64,000 nt of DNA from Bacteroidales bacterium (GCA_017618625.1 JAFZTV010000033.1:1-64000); one strand, 5' to 3'; shown: positions 34,336-43,010, counted from the first letter of the stretch. Numbers and translations are program-made. The notes: generated from the letters alone by a model not told the origin.

Positions 34336-34962
34336 CTAATTTATATTTCGAATGGCTATTCCATTGGGGTGATCTTCAAAACCAAACGATTTATAACACT
34401 CATGGTATCGGTTAAGTTTGCACCACATAACTTTACCTCGATAGGGATTTGCATTATTCCCTTTTAAGATATTGTCAATAAATAACTTGTTTTGAAAGCT
34501 TCTCCCAGTCTTTATGAATGCGACTTCTATCGTTGGAATAGGGATGCCTTTTCCGTCAAGATCTTCTATGGTTTCTGGTGGAGATTGTCTATCAAATGCT
34601 TGAATCTCTAAGGTGACTTCCCCGTTAAAGTCATATTGTCGGACACTCAGATCTTTAATTAGATACATCCTGTTCTCATCAGCGACCGCATTGTCTTGAG
34701 AATCTACATTTCTAAAATACGGTGGTTCTATTTCCGGAAGATTACTCGAGATATATTCTATGGTTTCTTTTCCCCATGTGGTTGTTCTTTCAATTTCCAA
34801 AACATCATACTCATCTTCAAGTTTTATCCAGATAGGACATCCACATTTCAGAAAATAATATGAATTATTATAAGTTTTAGGGATGAGGACATCGTATCCA
34901 CCGAATACTTTAATGGGTAATAGTTCATTGGGATTCCCCCTTTGTCTGCATATTTTTTTCAT
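34336..34962 (-). CDS. hypothetical protein upstream of the precursor
   Basis: A 208-residue soluble protein with no recognised family and no signal peptide. Features: GGYDVLIPKTYNNSYYF, a CGCP pair near residue 40, a Tyr/Asp-rich middle and a C-terminal KVMWCKLNRYHECYKSFGF. AT-rich like the cluster. It is on the same strand, 100 nt upstream of the precursor; whether it belongs to the cluster is uncertain. Confidence 0.5.
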   Translation of the reverse strand: MKKICRQRGNPNELLPIKVFGGYDVLIPKTYNNSYYFLKCGCPIWIKLEDEYDVLEIERTTTWGKETIEYISSNLPEIEPPYFRNVDSQDNAVADENRMYLIKDLSVRQYDFNGEVTLEIQAFDRQSPPETIEDLDGKGIPIPTIEVAFIKTGRSFQNKLFIDNILKGNNANPYRGKVMWCKLNRYHECYKSFGFEDHPNGIAIRNIN

Positions 34963-35030
34963 GACATAATAGTGTGATAAAATTGTGTTGACACCATCAA
35001 TAAATCTTTAATAAGTAGTGTTGGTGCCTA

Positions 35031-35234
35031 TTAATTTGCACTTCTCTGGAATCTCAAGGTTCCGCTGACGCATTGGCTGCATTTGTGGCCGCCGTTGGGG
35101 TTGTAGGGTCCGTGGTGTTTGCCAAGACAGGCTGCACACACACGGTAGCCGCAACAGTCGCAGATATACCACATCCAATTTACAGGTATCTGTTTGCCAC
35201 AGCAGTGACACGGTACGGTAATGTTGTTTGCCAT
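35031..35234 (-). CDS. small zinc-finger-like protein
   Basis: A 67-residue protein with Cys pairs CHCC, CDCC, CAAC and CSQC, each Cys-x2-Cys or close, and a His-rich loop (GKHHGPY). The eight or more Cys could hold two zinc ions. Not a named family to me. It lies on the same strand as other zinc-ribbon genes in the 35-38.5 kb stretch. Confidence 0.6.
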   Translation of the reverse strand: MANNITVPCHCCGKQIPVNWMWYICDCCGYRVCAACLGKHHGPYNPNGGHKCSQCVSGTLRFQRSAN

Positions 35235-35276
35235 AATGAACTGTGTTTTGTGAGTTTGTTATTTACGTATGAAATC

Positions 35277-35678
35277 TTACGTTATGTCCAAATATCCATC
35301 AAAGCCTGGAACGGTTACATGTGTTTTGTAAGTCATTTCTCTGTCAGTGATTTTTTCCAGCTTTCCGGAACCATGCATAACCGCTGCACTGGTGTTTTGC
35401 ACGCCGTTTTCAAAGGCCTTCTCGTAGTCAATGGTCAGGTCTCGTCCATTCAGGGTCCATGTTCCCTCGTAGACAATACCCGTATTGTATTTGTCGGTGA
35501 AGGTGCCGTCGCTCTTGAAAGATATGATGTTGTGATCCTCGACGTCGCTTTTGTTACCAGCTTGGTTCACATGGTGTTCGTGGATGCACTCCCAATCGCC
35601 AATCATCATGGCTTTGTAGTCGCTTTTGTCCGACTGATGGCACGAGAATAATGTAACGGTCGCCATAAGGCACATCAA
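35277..35678 (-). CDS. lipocalin-like lipoprotein
   Basis: A 133-residue protein with lipobox TLFSC at residues 9-13. GDWECIHEHH then FKSDGTFTDKYNTGIVYEGTW and a final beta-rich half match the small lipocalin-like beta-barrel lipoproteins common in Bacteroidales. The signal sequence is short from this ATG. The upstream in-frame codons encode KQKHLATL, which would complete a signal peptide, but contain no ATG; a TTG directly precedes the chosen start. Function unknown. Confidence 0.6.
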   Translation of the reverse strand: MMCLMATVTLFSCHQSDKSDYKAMMIGDWECIHEHHVNQAGNKSDVEDHNIISFKSDGTFTDKYNTGIVYEGTWTLNGRDLTIDYEKAFENGVQNTSAAVMHGSGKLEKITDREMTYKTHVTVPGFDGYLDIT

Positions 35679-35722
35679 TGTCGCTAAATGTTTTTGTTTT
35701 TGATTGTTGATAATTATGAGAA

Positions 35723-36832
35723 TTAACGTTTCAGTCTTGATAATACTTCGTTCACCTTATTCCAAGCCTCTTCATCGCTGTAACCCTTTTTCTTCATATT
35801 GCCGAATATAATGAAACATACACCGATAAGTATGGAAATGACTGCTGCTGTGATAAATACTATTCCAGACAGACTGTCGAAATTGCTGACGCCTATTAAG
35901 AACAGAATGACGCCAACCGCTATCAAAACAATACCGATAGTCTGTTTCTGTGAGGCTTTGTTTGTCTCAACCTGTGCTTCTTTCTCGGCTGCAATCTGTT
36001 GCGCTTCTTCTTCGGCTTGTTGCGCTTTTTCTTCGGCTTCTACTTGTTCATAGTGTTTTTTCACCCACGGGCTAACTACCGAAGTGGAATCAGGAAAAAT
36101 GTTGCTTCCGGTCGTGTAGTCGTACAGAATTCCAAAATAGTTGATTAGCAGCTTCTGTTCTGGTACGCTTACAGAATAGTTTTCTCCATTCACCAGGCAA
36201 ATCTTGAAATCGAGATGTTTGGCATTACAGCATTTGAGGAAGTCTTCATCAGTGATGGAGAAAACGTCGGCTCGATTAAGAACCTCGTTAAAAGGAAGTC
36301 TAATTTTGTCATTCCCATCAACGGTGATTATCATTCCTTTGGTTTCTGTTTCCAAATCGTCGCTCATTTCGGCATCTTCAAAAGCTTCTTTGATATCATC
36401 TTGAGCGTAGAATACAATAAAAGATGATTCGTCTTTCTCTTTATAGTGCCCAATACGAATACTAGGACGGCTTGCGTGTAATTTATCGGCAATCTCATAG
36501 CGGATATCGTCACTCTCCGTATCAATAAACAATTCAGAAAGAACCAGTGTCTTTTCCTCAAACTCGTCCTCTACGGTATAGAGGATTTTGCTGAGGTCCA
36601 GCGTTTGGGGAGAAGATGGTGTCGAGTCTTTCGCCTTATTTACTGCGACTCTTTTGTTCGGTTCGCCACAGTTGGGGCACGCCGTAAGGCTTAGCTCGTA
36701 TGAAGTGCCACATTCGGGGCAAGTGACGTCGTTGCTCTGTTTGGCTTGCTGCAACTTTTCTCCGCAATGCGGACACTTACTTGCGTAGGTGGAGACTTGT
36801 TCTCCACATTTAGGACAGGGTATAAGTGCCAT
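35723..36832 (-). CDS. double zinc-ribbon membrane protein
   Basis: A 369-residue protein. Two N-terminal zinc ribbons: CPKCGEQ..CPHCGE and CPECGTS..CPNCGE. A middle domain follows with no recognised fold, then a coiled coil rich in Glu/Gln/Ala (EAEEKAQQAEEEAQQ), two transmembrane helices (TIGIVLIAVGVILFLIGV and IVFITAAVISILIGVCFIIF) and a C-terminal helix (EEAWNKVNEVLSRLK). It probably faces the cytoplasm with the ribbons. It starts 5 nt after the L,D-transpeptidase stop. Confidence 0.7.
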   Translation of the reverse strand: MALIPCPKCGEQVSTYASKCPHCGEKLQQAKQSNDVTCPECGTSYELSLTACPNCGEPNKRVAVNKAKDSTPSSPQTLDLSKILYTVEDEFEEKTLVLSELFIDTESDDIRYEIADKLHASRPSIRIGHYKEKDESSFIVFYAQDDIKEAFEDAEMSDDLETETKGMIITVDGNDKIRLPFNEVLNRADVFSITDEDFLKCCNAKHLDFKICLVNGENYSVSVPEQKLLINYFGILYDYTTGSNIFPDSTSVVSPWVKKHYEQVEAEEKAQQAEEEAQQIAAEKEAQVETNKASQKQTIGIVLIAVGVILFLIGVSNFDSLSGIVFITAAVISILIGVCFIIFGNMKKKGYSDEEAWNKVNEVLSRLKR

Positions 36833-36837
36833 ATTTT

Positions 36838-37401
36838 TTAGTTGATATTATTTGCGTTTACATCTTGTTGTGAGGGTAAAACAGCGACCACCATTCCAGA
36901 ATGTACAAATTTGGAGAGTTGCAGAAGGTTGTTGTTGTCCAGCCTGATGCATCCTTCACTCGCTCGCGAGCCAAGACTTTCCGGAAGATGTGTGCCGTGA
37001 ATGCCGATGCCTTTGTGTCCTGGACAGTCGAGACGGATAAACATCGGTCCGTAAGCTCCTTCAATATCGCCATTGCCATCTCCAAAATCGTGAGTCCAAG
37101 AAGATGCATCTTCTATGCTGGAAATATGAAAAATGCCTTCAGGTGTGCGCATATCGCCTATCTGTCTCTTGTCACCGTACGCCTTCCCACAAGCTATTGG
37201 TGCCTGCATAATACTTTTACCTTGATAATCATATACAGAAAGGGTCATTGTACTTTTGTCAATGATGACAAATCGAGCATTCTTTATCTGTTCAACTTTG
37301 TTGGAATACCAACCATGCAACCACAATGCACCAAGGTATGGCAGCAAAACTGCTATACCAATTATGATATAAAGGGTAGTATGTCGTTTACTAATACTCA
37401 T
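36838..37401 (-). CDS. L,D-transpeptidase (YkuD domain)
   Basis: A 187-residue protein with an N-terminal signal anchor (TLYIIIGIAVLLPYLGALWL) and a YkuD domain. The catalytic block has His135 (GIHGT) and Cys151 in SRASEGCIRL, the standard motif. Such enzymes form 3-3 crosslinks in peptidoglycan or attach proteins to it in the periplasm. Its start overlaps the end of the upstream zinc-ribbon/SH3 gene by 11 bp, and it precedes the other zinc-ribbon gene, so three genes form an operon. Confidence 0.9.
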   Translation of the reverse strand: MSISKRHTTLYIIIGIAVLLPYLGALWLHGWYSNKVEQIKNARFVIIDKSTMTLSVYDYQGKSIMQAPIACGKAYGDKRQIGDMRTPEGIFHISSIEDASSWTHDFGDGNGDIEGAYGPMFIRLDCPGHKGIGIHGTHLPESLGSRASEGCIRLDNNNLLQLSKFVHSGMVVAVLPSQQDVNANNIN

Positions 37402-38509
37402 ATTCTACATCCACATAATAACAACCATAGTCGTCGGTTTCGAGTTTCAAGGTTTTATCTTTCATATACCCTTCGCAAGGTGCTGATTGTTCATGGATCA
37501 AACGAAATGATTCGTCATCATCAAAGACAAAGTAGAGCAAGCGACGCTCTTGAGTTTCAAGGTTCTTGATAATGACAGCCAAATCGGTATATTTTGAATC
37601 CTTTCTGTATTTCCGTGAACGATATACGTTGTTGCTTTTCGCTTTTTCATGACGGCAGAATACTTGCCAGCGTGGTGCGGATGAAAGTCCGATAATGCCA
37701 TACTCTGACATTTTGGCTGGGTCAATGTCTCCGCGAAAACCTTCCGATTTAAAGTAACTGAGCAAAGCCCGTTTGTACCGAGCTTCAGCAAGCATGGTGC
37801 GGGCGTCGTCATTTCCAAAAATACTGTTAAGCAAGAAAAAATCCGCTTTCGGTAGCATAAAATTGTATGATACATATCCTTCCACGCATTTGTCCTTCAT
37901 AACCTTACCTCGTGCATCCATGGGTGCGTACTTACCATGCATATAGGGTTTTGTTGCGTTTTTTACCGAGTCATATATCAACAATTCTGTGCCAAATGGG
38001 AAGGATGCTATTTTGTTATAATCGGCTTCAAACTCAGGGGTGGAACGCATGTTAAGGTTTTGAGCCATCACATAGTAGCGTGGTGCTTCTGCATCACGTT
38101 TCTTTGGGAGATATACATTTTTGTAATAGAACAATCCTCCGACAGTTCCTGCTAATAATAGTAGAGCAACAATAATGATAACTATTCCCCATGTTGGAAT
38201 GCCTTTCTTTTTTTCGGCATCCATTTCTTCAATTATTGATTTGGAGGATTGTGTTTCTGGCTCTACACTATTCGATGCGGCTTGTTGTTCTAAAAAGGGA
38301 ATTTTAGTTGGCTCTTCTTGGATGGCCGGAGCGTAAGTCTCTTCCCCATGAACTTTTTCTGTAACCTTTGTTATTATTTCATTTTTTTCTGCCTCGGCTT
38401 GATTTTGTTGTTGAGATATCAGTTCTTTCGCAGGTGCACCACAACCAGGGCATTCTTCTGCATTTGGACTGACCATTCGGCCGCATTCTGGACATTTTAT
38501 TAGTGCCAT
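37391..38509 (-). CDS. zinc-ribbon, transmembrane, SH3-domain protein
   Basis: A 372-residue protein: an N-terminal zinc ribbon (CPECGRM..CPGCGAP), an acidic linker, a transmembrane helix (WGIVIIIVALLLLAGTVGGLFYY), then an extracytoplasmic SH3-type domain (YYVMAQNLNMRSTPEF) and a mixed C-terminal part. SH3 domains often bind peptidoglycan peptides, fitting its coupling to the L,D-transpeptidase. It could be a cytoplasm-to-wall sensor. A minus-7 box lies about 51 nt upstream. Confidence 0.7.
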   Translation of the reverse strand: MALIKCPECGRMVSPNAEECPGCGAPAKELISQQQNQAEAEKNEIITKVTEKVHGEETYAPAIQEEPTKIPFLEQQAASNSVEPETQSSKSIIEEMDAEKKKGIPTWGIVIIIVALLLLAGTVGGLFYYKNVYLPKKRDAEAPRYYVMAQNLNMRSTPEFEADYNKIASFPFGTELLIYDSVKNATKPYMHGKYAPMDARGKVMKDKCVEGYVSYNFMLPKADFFLLNSIFGNDDARTMLAEARYKRALLSYFKSEGFRGDIDPAKMSEYGIIGLSSAPRWQVFCRHEKAKSNNVYRSRKYRKDSKYTDLAVIIKNLETQERRLLYFVFDDDESFRLIHEQSAPCEGYMKDKTLKLETDDYGCYYVDVEYEY

Positions 38510-38559
38510 AGTGTATTATTTAATGAATTGCGTATTTCTGTTAATTGTTGTTCTATTTG

Positions 38560-38567
38560 CAAAATTA
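38560..38567 (-). promoter_or_regulatory. minus-7 promoter box for the zinc-ribbon/L,D-transpeptidase operon
   Basis: TAATTTTG on the minus strand with a TTG 18 nt upstream, 51 nt before ATG 38509. Confidence 0.5.
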
Positions 38568-38586
38568 TACCAACTTTTTCGGAGTC

Positions 38587-38631
38587 AATTGGTTCAATTT
38601 GACTCAAATTGGTTCAATTTGGTTCAGTGGA
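38587..38631. repeat. short A/T-rich near-11-bp repeat (ttggttcaatt)
   Basis: Two copies of ttggttcaatt and related tggttcagtgg and actcaaattgg, spaced 9-11 bp, just upstream of the minus-7 box at 38560. Confidence 0.6.
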
Positions 38632-38639
38632 TGCAATGT

Positions 38640-38978
38640 GTTGAATATCTATCGTTATTATGGTGCCGTGCGGACAAATTGGGCATAAGTGACGGTTGGT
38701 TTTGTGTCGCTGGCCCGGCGGCGGATAAGACGATACGAAAAAGTGGAGCCAATCCATTCCACCTTATCCTGATGTAAGGCTTAGGCTCCTTGTGATAAAT
38801 AAGGTTTCAATGAATCACTCCACTTGACCGTATCGTCTTTCAATACGTCCGAAATGGAAATCCATTTCCCGTTATTCATTATCACAGAGTGAATTGCCTA
38901 AGTTCACATCAGATGAATAAAGCGAAAAATGCGCTTTCTCGGCAAACCATTACTCAGCGGTTTGCGATTGCAAAGATA
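38640..38978 (-). other. intergenic region with nested inverted repeats; possible structured RNA
   Basis: A minus-strand TATCTTTG box (38971-38978) precedes a 7-bp hairpin (GCAAACC/GGTTTGC), a second small hairpin, GAAATGG/CCATTTC, and a long-range inverted repeat (38729-38748 with 38818-38837, 16 of 20 pairs). Within the last lie ACCTTAT/ATAAGGT and GGAGCC/GGCTCC, which interleave. No protein frame of note. Could be a small RNA or the scar of a small mobile element. Confidence 0.35.
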
Positions 38979-38987
38979 GGAAAAAAA

Positions 38988-39015
38988 GTTGAAAATTGAA
39001 AGTTGAAAGTTGAAA
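38988..39015. repeat. 7-bp tandem repeat (gttgaaa/attgaaa), intergenic
   Basis: Four consecutive 7-mers of the form RttgaaA just upstream of the TATCTTTG box at 38971-38978. Same unit length as the repeats in three coding genes of this window. Confidence 0.85.
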
Positions 39016-39096
39016 CCGTCAGTCAGTGACCATGAGAGTTGTGGTCAGAAGTCGGTGGTGGTTTGGTTGAGTTGAATGTCGACTATGGGGAATATG

Positions 39097-39171
39097 CTTT
39101 TGCAAAAGTGAAAGTATGCGTAGGGTTCACTTCTTGAAAAGTGAAAAATGTAGGGAGCGCTTTTGCAAAAG
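39097..39171. promoter_or_regulatory. two 12-bp palindromes CTTTTGCAAAAG
   Basis: Perfect palindromes at 39097-39108 and 39160-39171, each followed by tgaa. A half-site (cttgaaaagtgaa) lies between them. They are in the 790-bp gap between the zinc-ribbon operon and the kinase gene end, and could bind a dimeric regulator. Nothing else is recognised in 39016-39300. Confidence 0.45.
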
Positions 39172-39300
39172 TGAAGACTTGCTTTTTCGAAATGTGTCTT
39201 TCCGCTCTATGGTTCCTCTATATGAAGTCTTTGCTTTTACAGGAAGAAAGCCGTCTGCAAAAACCTCGTTTCAAGACAGTGTGCAGGTTTGGTGGGACTG

Positions 39301-40626
39301 CTATTCACCGGTTCTTTTGAAGGTGATCCATCCGCCCATTTCTAACATATAGAGGGCTTCTCTTTCCATGTCGAAGTAGCAACTGAAGACCTTCATTCCA
39401 GAGATCCGCTGTTCTTCGATGTCAATTTGGGTTATTTCGCCGTCATATAATAAGAGGTCGAAACGGCGGTAGGTTATATGGTTCCCAGAAATGACGATGC
39501 AACAGTGCATGGTGTCTAAGGCAGTCTCACGATGAAACTCCCATTGGCCTTGTGCCCATTCGATGACTCGCTCTGGAGAGAGGACCGGGGGATTTTGAAT
39601 CTCGGGTTTGTAATTTTGACTTTCGGATGGGAGGGTTGGCACGGTCGGGGTGGATTCGTGGAGGCTTTGGGGGTGGTCGGAGTTTGCGGAGCTTTCGGAG
39701 TGTTTGGAGTATTCGGAGTATTCGGAGGGTTTGGGGTATTCGGAGGGTTCAGAGTGTTCGGATAGATTTTGGTTGTTGATGGTTGATTTGATGTTTTTTG
39801 TTTGGCTGAGGGTTATGTATAGTGCGATGAGGATGATGGAGAGAACGAGTGTCGCAATAAGGAGTGAATGAGAGCGTCGGTTGAGGGCTTTTCGCAGCTC
39901 TTCGACAGAGCGATAACGTTTGTCGGGTTGCTGCTTGCGGCAGCGTCGGCTGACACGATTCAAGGTACTCCAGCGCAAAGGCAACTCATCAAGCATCACG
40001 CCTAATGAAAAGATGTCGCTGCGGAGGTCGGGCTTTGTGGTGTAGGCCAGTTCTGGTGCGGCATAGCGTGCGGTGCCGACGACGTTTTTTATAATGCTGA
40101 AAGTGTCATTGTCCGCAAGTCCAAAGTCTAGTAGTTTGATATGGTGCCCATTGTGGGTGATGAGCACGTTTGAGGGCTTGAGGTCTCGGTGTACGTATTG
40201 TTTGCTATGCAGGTATGAAAGCGCGTCGCAGAGCTCGTTGACGATACGCAGGGTCTCTTGCTTGTCGGGACGGACTCGAGAGAAATACGAACCCCAGTCT
40301 TCCCCGTCGATAAACTCTTCTATGATGCAAAGTCCGAGACCCTCAACAGGTTCCATGCTGTGGGTCTTTGCAATGTTGGGATGATTGAGCTCTACCGAGA
40401 TAAGGAACTCTTTGTGCAGGAGGTTCCGATATCCAATGGCATCGGCAACAGCGGGGTCAAGGCGCTTGAGCACAAACCATTGTCCGTAGCGCTTGGCTTT
40501 GAACACTTGGCTATAACCGTTCCTGCATTCTCCAAGGGGTTCAATATCGGTGAATTCGGCGGCTATGTTTTCGTGTCCGTCGATAAAACCCGAGTTTTCA
40601 ACGCTGTCGTACATGGATGACTTCAA
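39301..40626 (-). CDS. eukaryotic-like Ser/Thr protein kinase, membrane-anchored
   Basis: A 441-residue protein. The kinase domain has Lys54 (FVLKRLD), HRDLKPSN (146-153), DFG (167-169) and APE (190-192), so it looks active. A transmembrane helix (SLLIATLVLSIILIALYI) follows, then a Ser/Glu/Pro/Tyr repeat of about 40 residues, and a small C-terminal beta domain. The repeat comes from 9-bp DNA units. It overlaps the upstream gene by 29 bp, so the two probably act together. Targets unknown. Confidence 0.85.
   Translation of the reverse strand: MKSSMYDSVENSGFIDGHENIAAEFTDIEPLGECRNGYSQVFKAKRYGQWFVLKRLDPAVADAIGYRNLLHKEFLISVELNHPNIAKTHSMEPVEGLGLCIIEEFIDGEDWGSYFSRVRPDKQETLRIVNELCDALSYLHSKQYVHRDLKPSNVLITHNGHHIKLLDFGLADNDTFSIIKNVVGTARYAAPELAYTTKPDLRSDIFSLGVMLDELPLRWSTLNRVSRRCRKQQPDKRYRSVEELRKALNRRSHSLLIATLVLSIILIALYITLSQTKNIKSTINNQNLSEHSEPSEYPKPSEYSEYSKHSESSANSDHPQSLHESTPTVPTLPSESQNYKPEIQNPPVLSPERVIEWAQGQWEFHRETALDTMHCCIVISGNHITYRRFDLLLYDGEITQIDIEEQRISGMKVFSCYFDMEREALYMLEMGGWITFKRTGE
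39680..39766. repeat. 9-bp imperfect repeats in the kinase gene
   Basis: Plus-strand units such as cggagtatt and cggagtgtt recur, encoding SEPSEY/SEYSKHSESS on the minus strand. Nine-base units keep the frame. Confidence 0.75.
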
Positions 40627-41176
40627 TATCGGTGATGCCTGTGCGGTAGCCTGCTACGTAACTGCGACCGTTGCCATATGTGCCACCTGGAGGACATACG
40701 TCGGTGAAATAGGCGGCGGAACCATCGGTGAACTGGAGAGTTTTGAACGTATCGCCGATTTTGAGTTTGGCGTGTTGCACTTCCTCCACTACAAATCGGT
40801 AGTCACCAAGGTAGCGTGCCACGCAGTGGCGGTCGGGAGACCATAAAAAACGGACTTTGTCTCCTGGGGTGAGTTGTTCTGTTTTAAGCGTGGCTCCTTT
40901 TATGAATTGCGACTGGGATGCGGGTGTTGCGCAGAAGTCTCCCCATCCTTTATAACCAAGCCATCTTGTAAGAATAGAGAGAGTGGACTTGGAGATGTCT
41001 GTCTCACTTTTGACGTAACCGAACAATCGTTTAAGTGTGGAGGCGGAGACGCTTTCCCCGATATCGACATTTATTGTAAGCGAAAGTCGGTTGAAATCAG
41101 ACGGGCTTTCCATAGTAGCTCCAAATTTTCCGACCAGCTCGCCACACAGGCGTTCATATGGTTTGTTGTCTTGCAT
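40598..41176 (-). CDS. hypothetical protein coupled to the Ser/Thr kinase
   Basis: A 192-residue soluble protein. The N-terminal 70 residues look helical with a helix-turn-helix-like segment (SASTLKRLFGYVKSE, then SKSTLSILTRWLGYKGW). The C-terminal half is beta-rich (LTPGDKVRFLW, RFVVEEVQHAKLKIGDTF). Not a named family to me. It overlaps the kinase start by 29 bp and may be its regulator or substrate. It has its own promoter box. Confidence 0.55.
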   Translation of the reverse strand: MQDNKPYERLCGELVGKFGATMESPSDFNRLSLTINVDIGESVSASTLKRLFGYVKSETDISKSTLSILTRWLGYKGWGDFCATPASQSQFIKGATLKTEQLTPGDKVRFLWSPDRHCVARYLGDYRFVVEEVQHAKLKIGDTFKTLQFTDGSAAYFTDVCPPGGTYGNGRSYVAGYRTGITDIEVIHVRQR

Positions 41177-41248
41177 GTTAAATAGGGTTGTCGATTAATC
41201 CATCCTTCCCGCAACTCACGGTAAGTCAAAAACTCTCGTAAGCGGTTG

Positions 41249-41256
41249 CAAAAGTA
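41249..41256 (-). promoter_or_regulatory. minus-7 promoter box for the kinase operon
   Basis: TACTTTTG on the minus strand, about 73 nt before ATG 41176. Confidence 0.45.
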
Positions 41257-41332
41257 ATAAAAATTTGGAAACAAGCAAATTCGGCAGCTGCTACTCTCCG
41301 AGTGTGCAATCATCGCCCCCTGCGGTCACCAA

Positions 41333-41695
41333 CTTTTAAGCAAAGCGACAAAAGATTTTCGTATTTTTTCGACCTTTTCGCACCCTTTCGCAATAATACA
41401 CAAAAACCCTTTTCGTGATTTTCGTGTTTTTCGATGTTTTAAAACAACCCAGCGCAAGCACACTTTTAAGCGAAGCGACAAAAGGTTTTCGCATATTTTC
41501 GCACCCTTTCGCAATCAAAACAACCTACTTAAGCGAATCACAAGTTTTTTCGTGTCTTTCGTGTTTTTCGATGTTTAAAAACAACCCAGCGCAAGCACAC
41601 TTTTAAGCGAAGCGACAAAAGGTTTTCGCACCCTTTCGCAATAATACACAAAAAACCTTTTCGTGATTTTCGTGTTTTTCGATGTTAAAAACAGC
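41333..41695. repeat. three imperfect direct repeats of about 100-137 bp
   Basis: Copies begin cttttaagc at 41333, 41463 and 41600. Each has aagcgacaaaag, then ttttcgcaccctttcgcaa, then ttcgtgtttttcgatgtt. They differ by small insertions. The block is intergenic (41177-41815), with only poor reading frames. The last part (41696-41815) shows nothing. Confidence 0.8.
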
Positions 41696-41815
41696 TGCCA
41701 TGATGTGGCTGTAGGTCTGATTCAAGTAGCTGTATATTAATCTCAACAGCTGTCTGTGCGGATTGTATAATCCATATCAAGGGAATGAGACTTTAAATCG
41801 AATTACACACAGGAC

Positions 41816-42982
41816 TTACCCTTTTACAATTTTTCCTGCCCATAGGCGAGGTAGAAATTGTTTTACTGGCCAGACCTCCACGTCGTTGAGTTTTCGAGGT
41901 TGTTCTTCCATCGACAACAGTATCAGCTTCGCATTGGGATGCTCCTCGCCAAAGGCTTTAAGCCCCTTGGTGTCGGCTGAGACGACATGCTCGGACGATT
42001 TCACTTCTATTGCGACCTCCACTTGAGCTGTCGCTGTATCGCTAATGAGCGCATCCACCTCGTATTTATTGTCGAGCGTACGCCAGTAGGTGAGCGTTTT
42101 GCTCTCGCCGTGCCTGTAGGAGAGAAAGGCTCGTAGCTCCTGGATGATTAGATGCTCAAGCGCGTGGCCGTAGTGGTCGGTACCGGGCCGTAGAGGGCTG
42201 CGGTGAAGCAGGTGGTTCGGTATCGCAACGTCGAAGTAATAAAACTTTGGTGACTGTATCAGTCTGCGTTTTACGTTTTTGGAGTAGGCAGGCAGATAAA
42301 AACCCAGCATGGTCTCTTCAAGTATGGAGAAATATTCCTTCACCGTCTTGGATGAGACGCCGCAATCCTGGGCTATATTGCTGTAGTTTACAATTTCAGT
42401 GTTGCACATGGCGGCGACTAGCAGAAATCGGGTGAAGGCGTCCAGCTGGCGCACGACGGCCTCCTCTATAATCTCCTGCTGCAGATAGTCACCGATATAG
42501 GCTTGCAGTCGTTTCGAAGGGTCGTCCGACAGGTAGTGGCGTGGCAGCAGGCCGTTGTTCAGGGCACGGTTAATGTCGAAGTCGGGAATCTCGGCGCTCA
42601 CAAGTGGGAACAGTGTGCAGCGTAATGCCCGACCACCCAATAGGTTGGCTCCGCTTCGGCGTAGTTTGCGGGCACTTGAGCCGCTCAGGATGAACCTCAA
42701 CCCTCGGTTTTCGATGAGCCAGTGCACCTCGTCGAGCAAAGAGGGGACTTTCTGCACTTCGTCAATAATCACGATTTCGCCTTCGTCCATCATCTCGCAC
42801 TCTTCACGCAACAAAGCAGGACGAAGCTGGAATGCCATCCGCACATCGGATTTCAGAAGGTCGTATAGTTTGACTTTGGGGAAGAGAGTCTTTAGAAGCG
42901 TGCTCTTTCCCGTCTGACGGCTGCCCCACAGGAATAGACTGTCATTTTTAATTTCATTCAGGTCTAATAATCGTTCAAGCAT
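41816..42982 (-). CDS. AAA ATPase with DUF4143 domain
   Basis: A 388-residue protein of the large ATP-binding/DUF4143 group. Walker A is GSRQTGKST, Walker B VIIDEVQK, then an arginine-finger-like LSGSSARKLRR. The DUF4143 region (NYSNIAQDCGVSSKTVKEYF) resembles winged helix. The C-terminus has a PD-(D/E)XK-like core: YEVDALI and VAIEVKSS. These genes are widespread, often isolated and of unproven function; some behave like toxin-antitoxin or defence elements. It starts with its own promoter box. Confidence 0.85.
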   Translation of the reverse strand: MLERLLDLNEIKNDSLFLWGSRQTGKSTLLKTLFPKVKLYDLLKSDVRMAFQLRPALLREECEMMDEGEIVIIDEVQKVPSLLDEVHWLIENRGLRFILSGSSARKLRRSGANLLGGRALRCTLFPLVSAEIPDFDINRALNNGLLPRHYLSDDPSKRLQAYIGDYLQQEIIEEAVVRQLDAFTRFLLVAAMCNTEIVNYSNIAQDCGVSSKTVKEYFSILEETMLGFYLPAYSKNVKRRLIQSPKFYYFDVAIPNHLLHRSPLRPGTDHYGHALEHLIIQELRAFLSYRHGESKTLTYWRTLDNKYEVDALISDTATAQVEVAIEVKSSEHVVSADTKGLKAFGEEHPNAKLILLSMEEQPRKLNDVEVWPVKQFLPRLWAGKIVKG

Positions 42983-43002
42983 GATTTACGTATTTGCGAG
43001 TG

Positions 43003-43010
43003 CAAAGATA
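43003..43010 (-). promoter_or_regulatory. minus-7 promoter box for the DUF4143 gene
   Basis: TATCTTTG on the minus strand, 21 nt before ATG 42982. Confidence 0.5.

Noticed and set aside
41333..41695. CRISPR array
   Set aside because: The three repeats are long and imperfect, with no short constant repeat, no uniform spacers and no cas genes.
41816..42982. DUF4143 ATPase as a mobile element or transposase
   Set aside because: No terminal inverted repeats or target duplication seen; the domains are those of the free-standing ATPase family.
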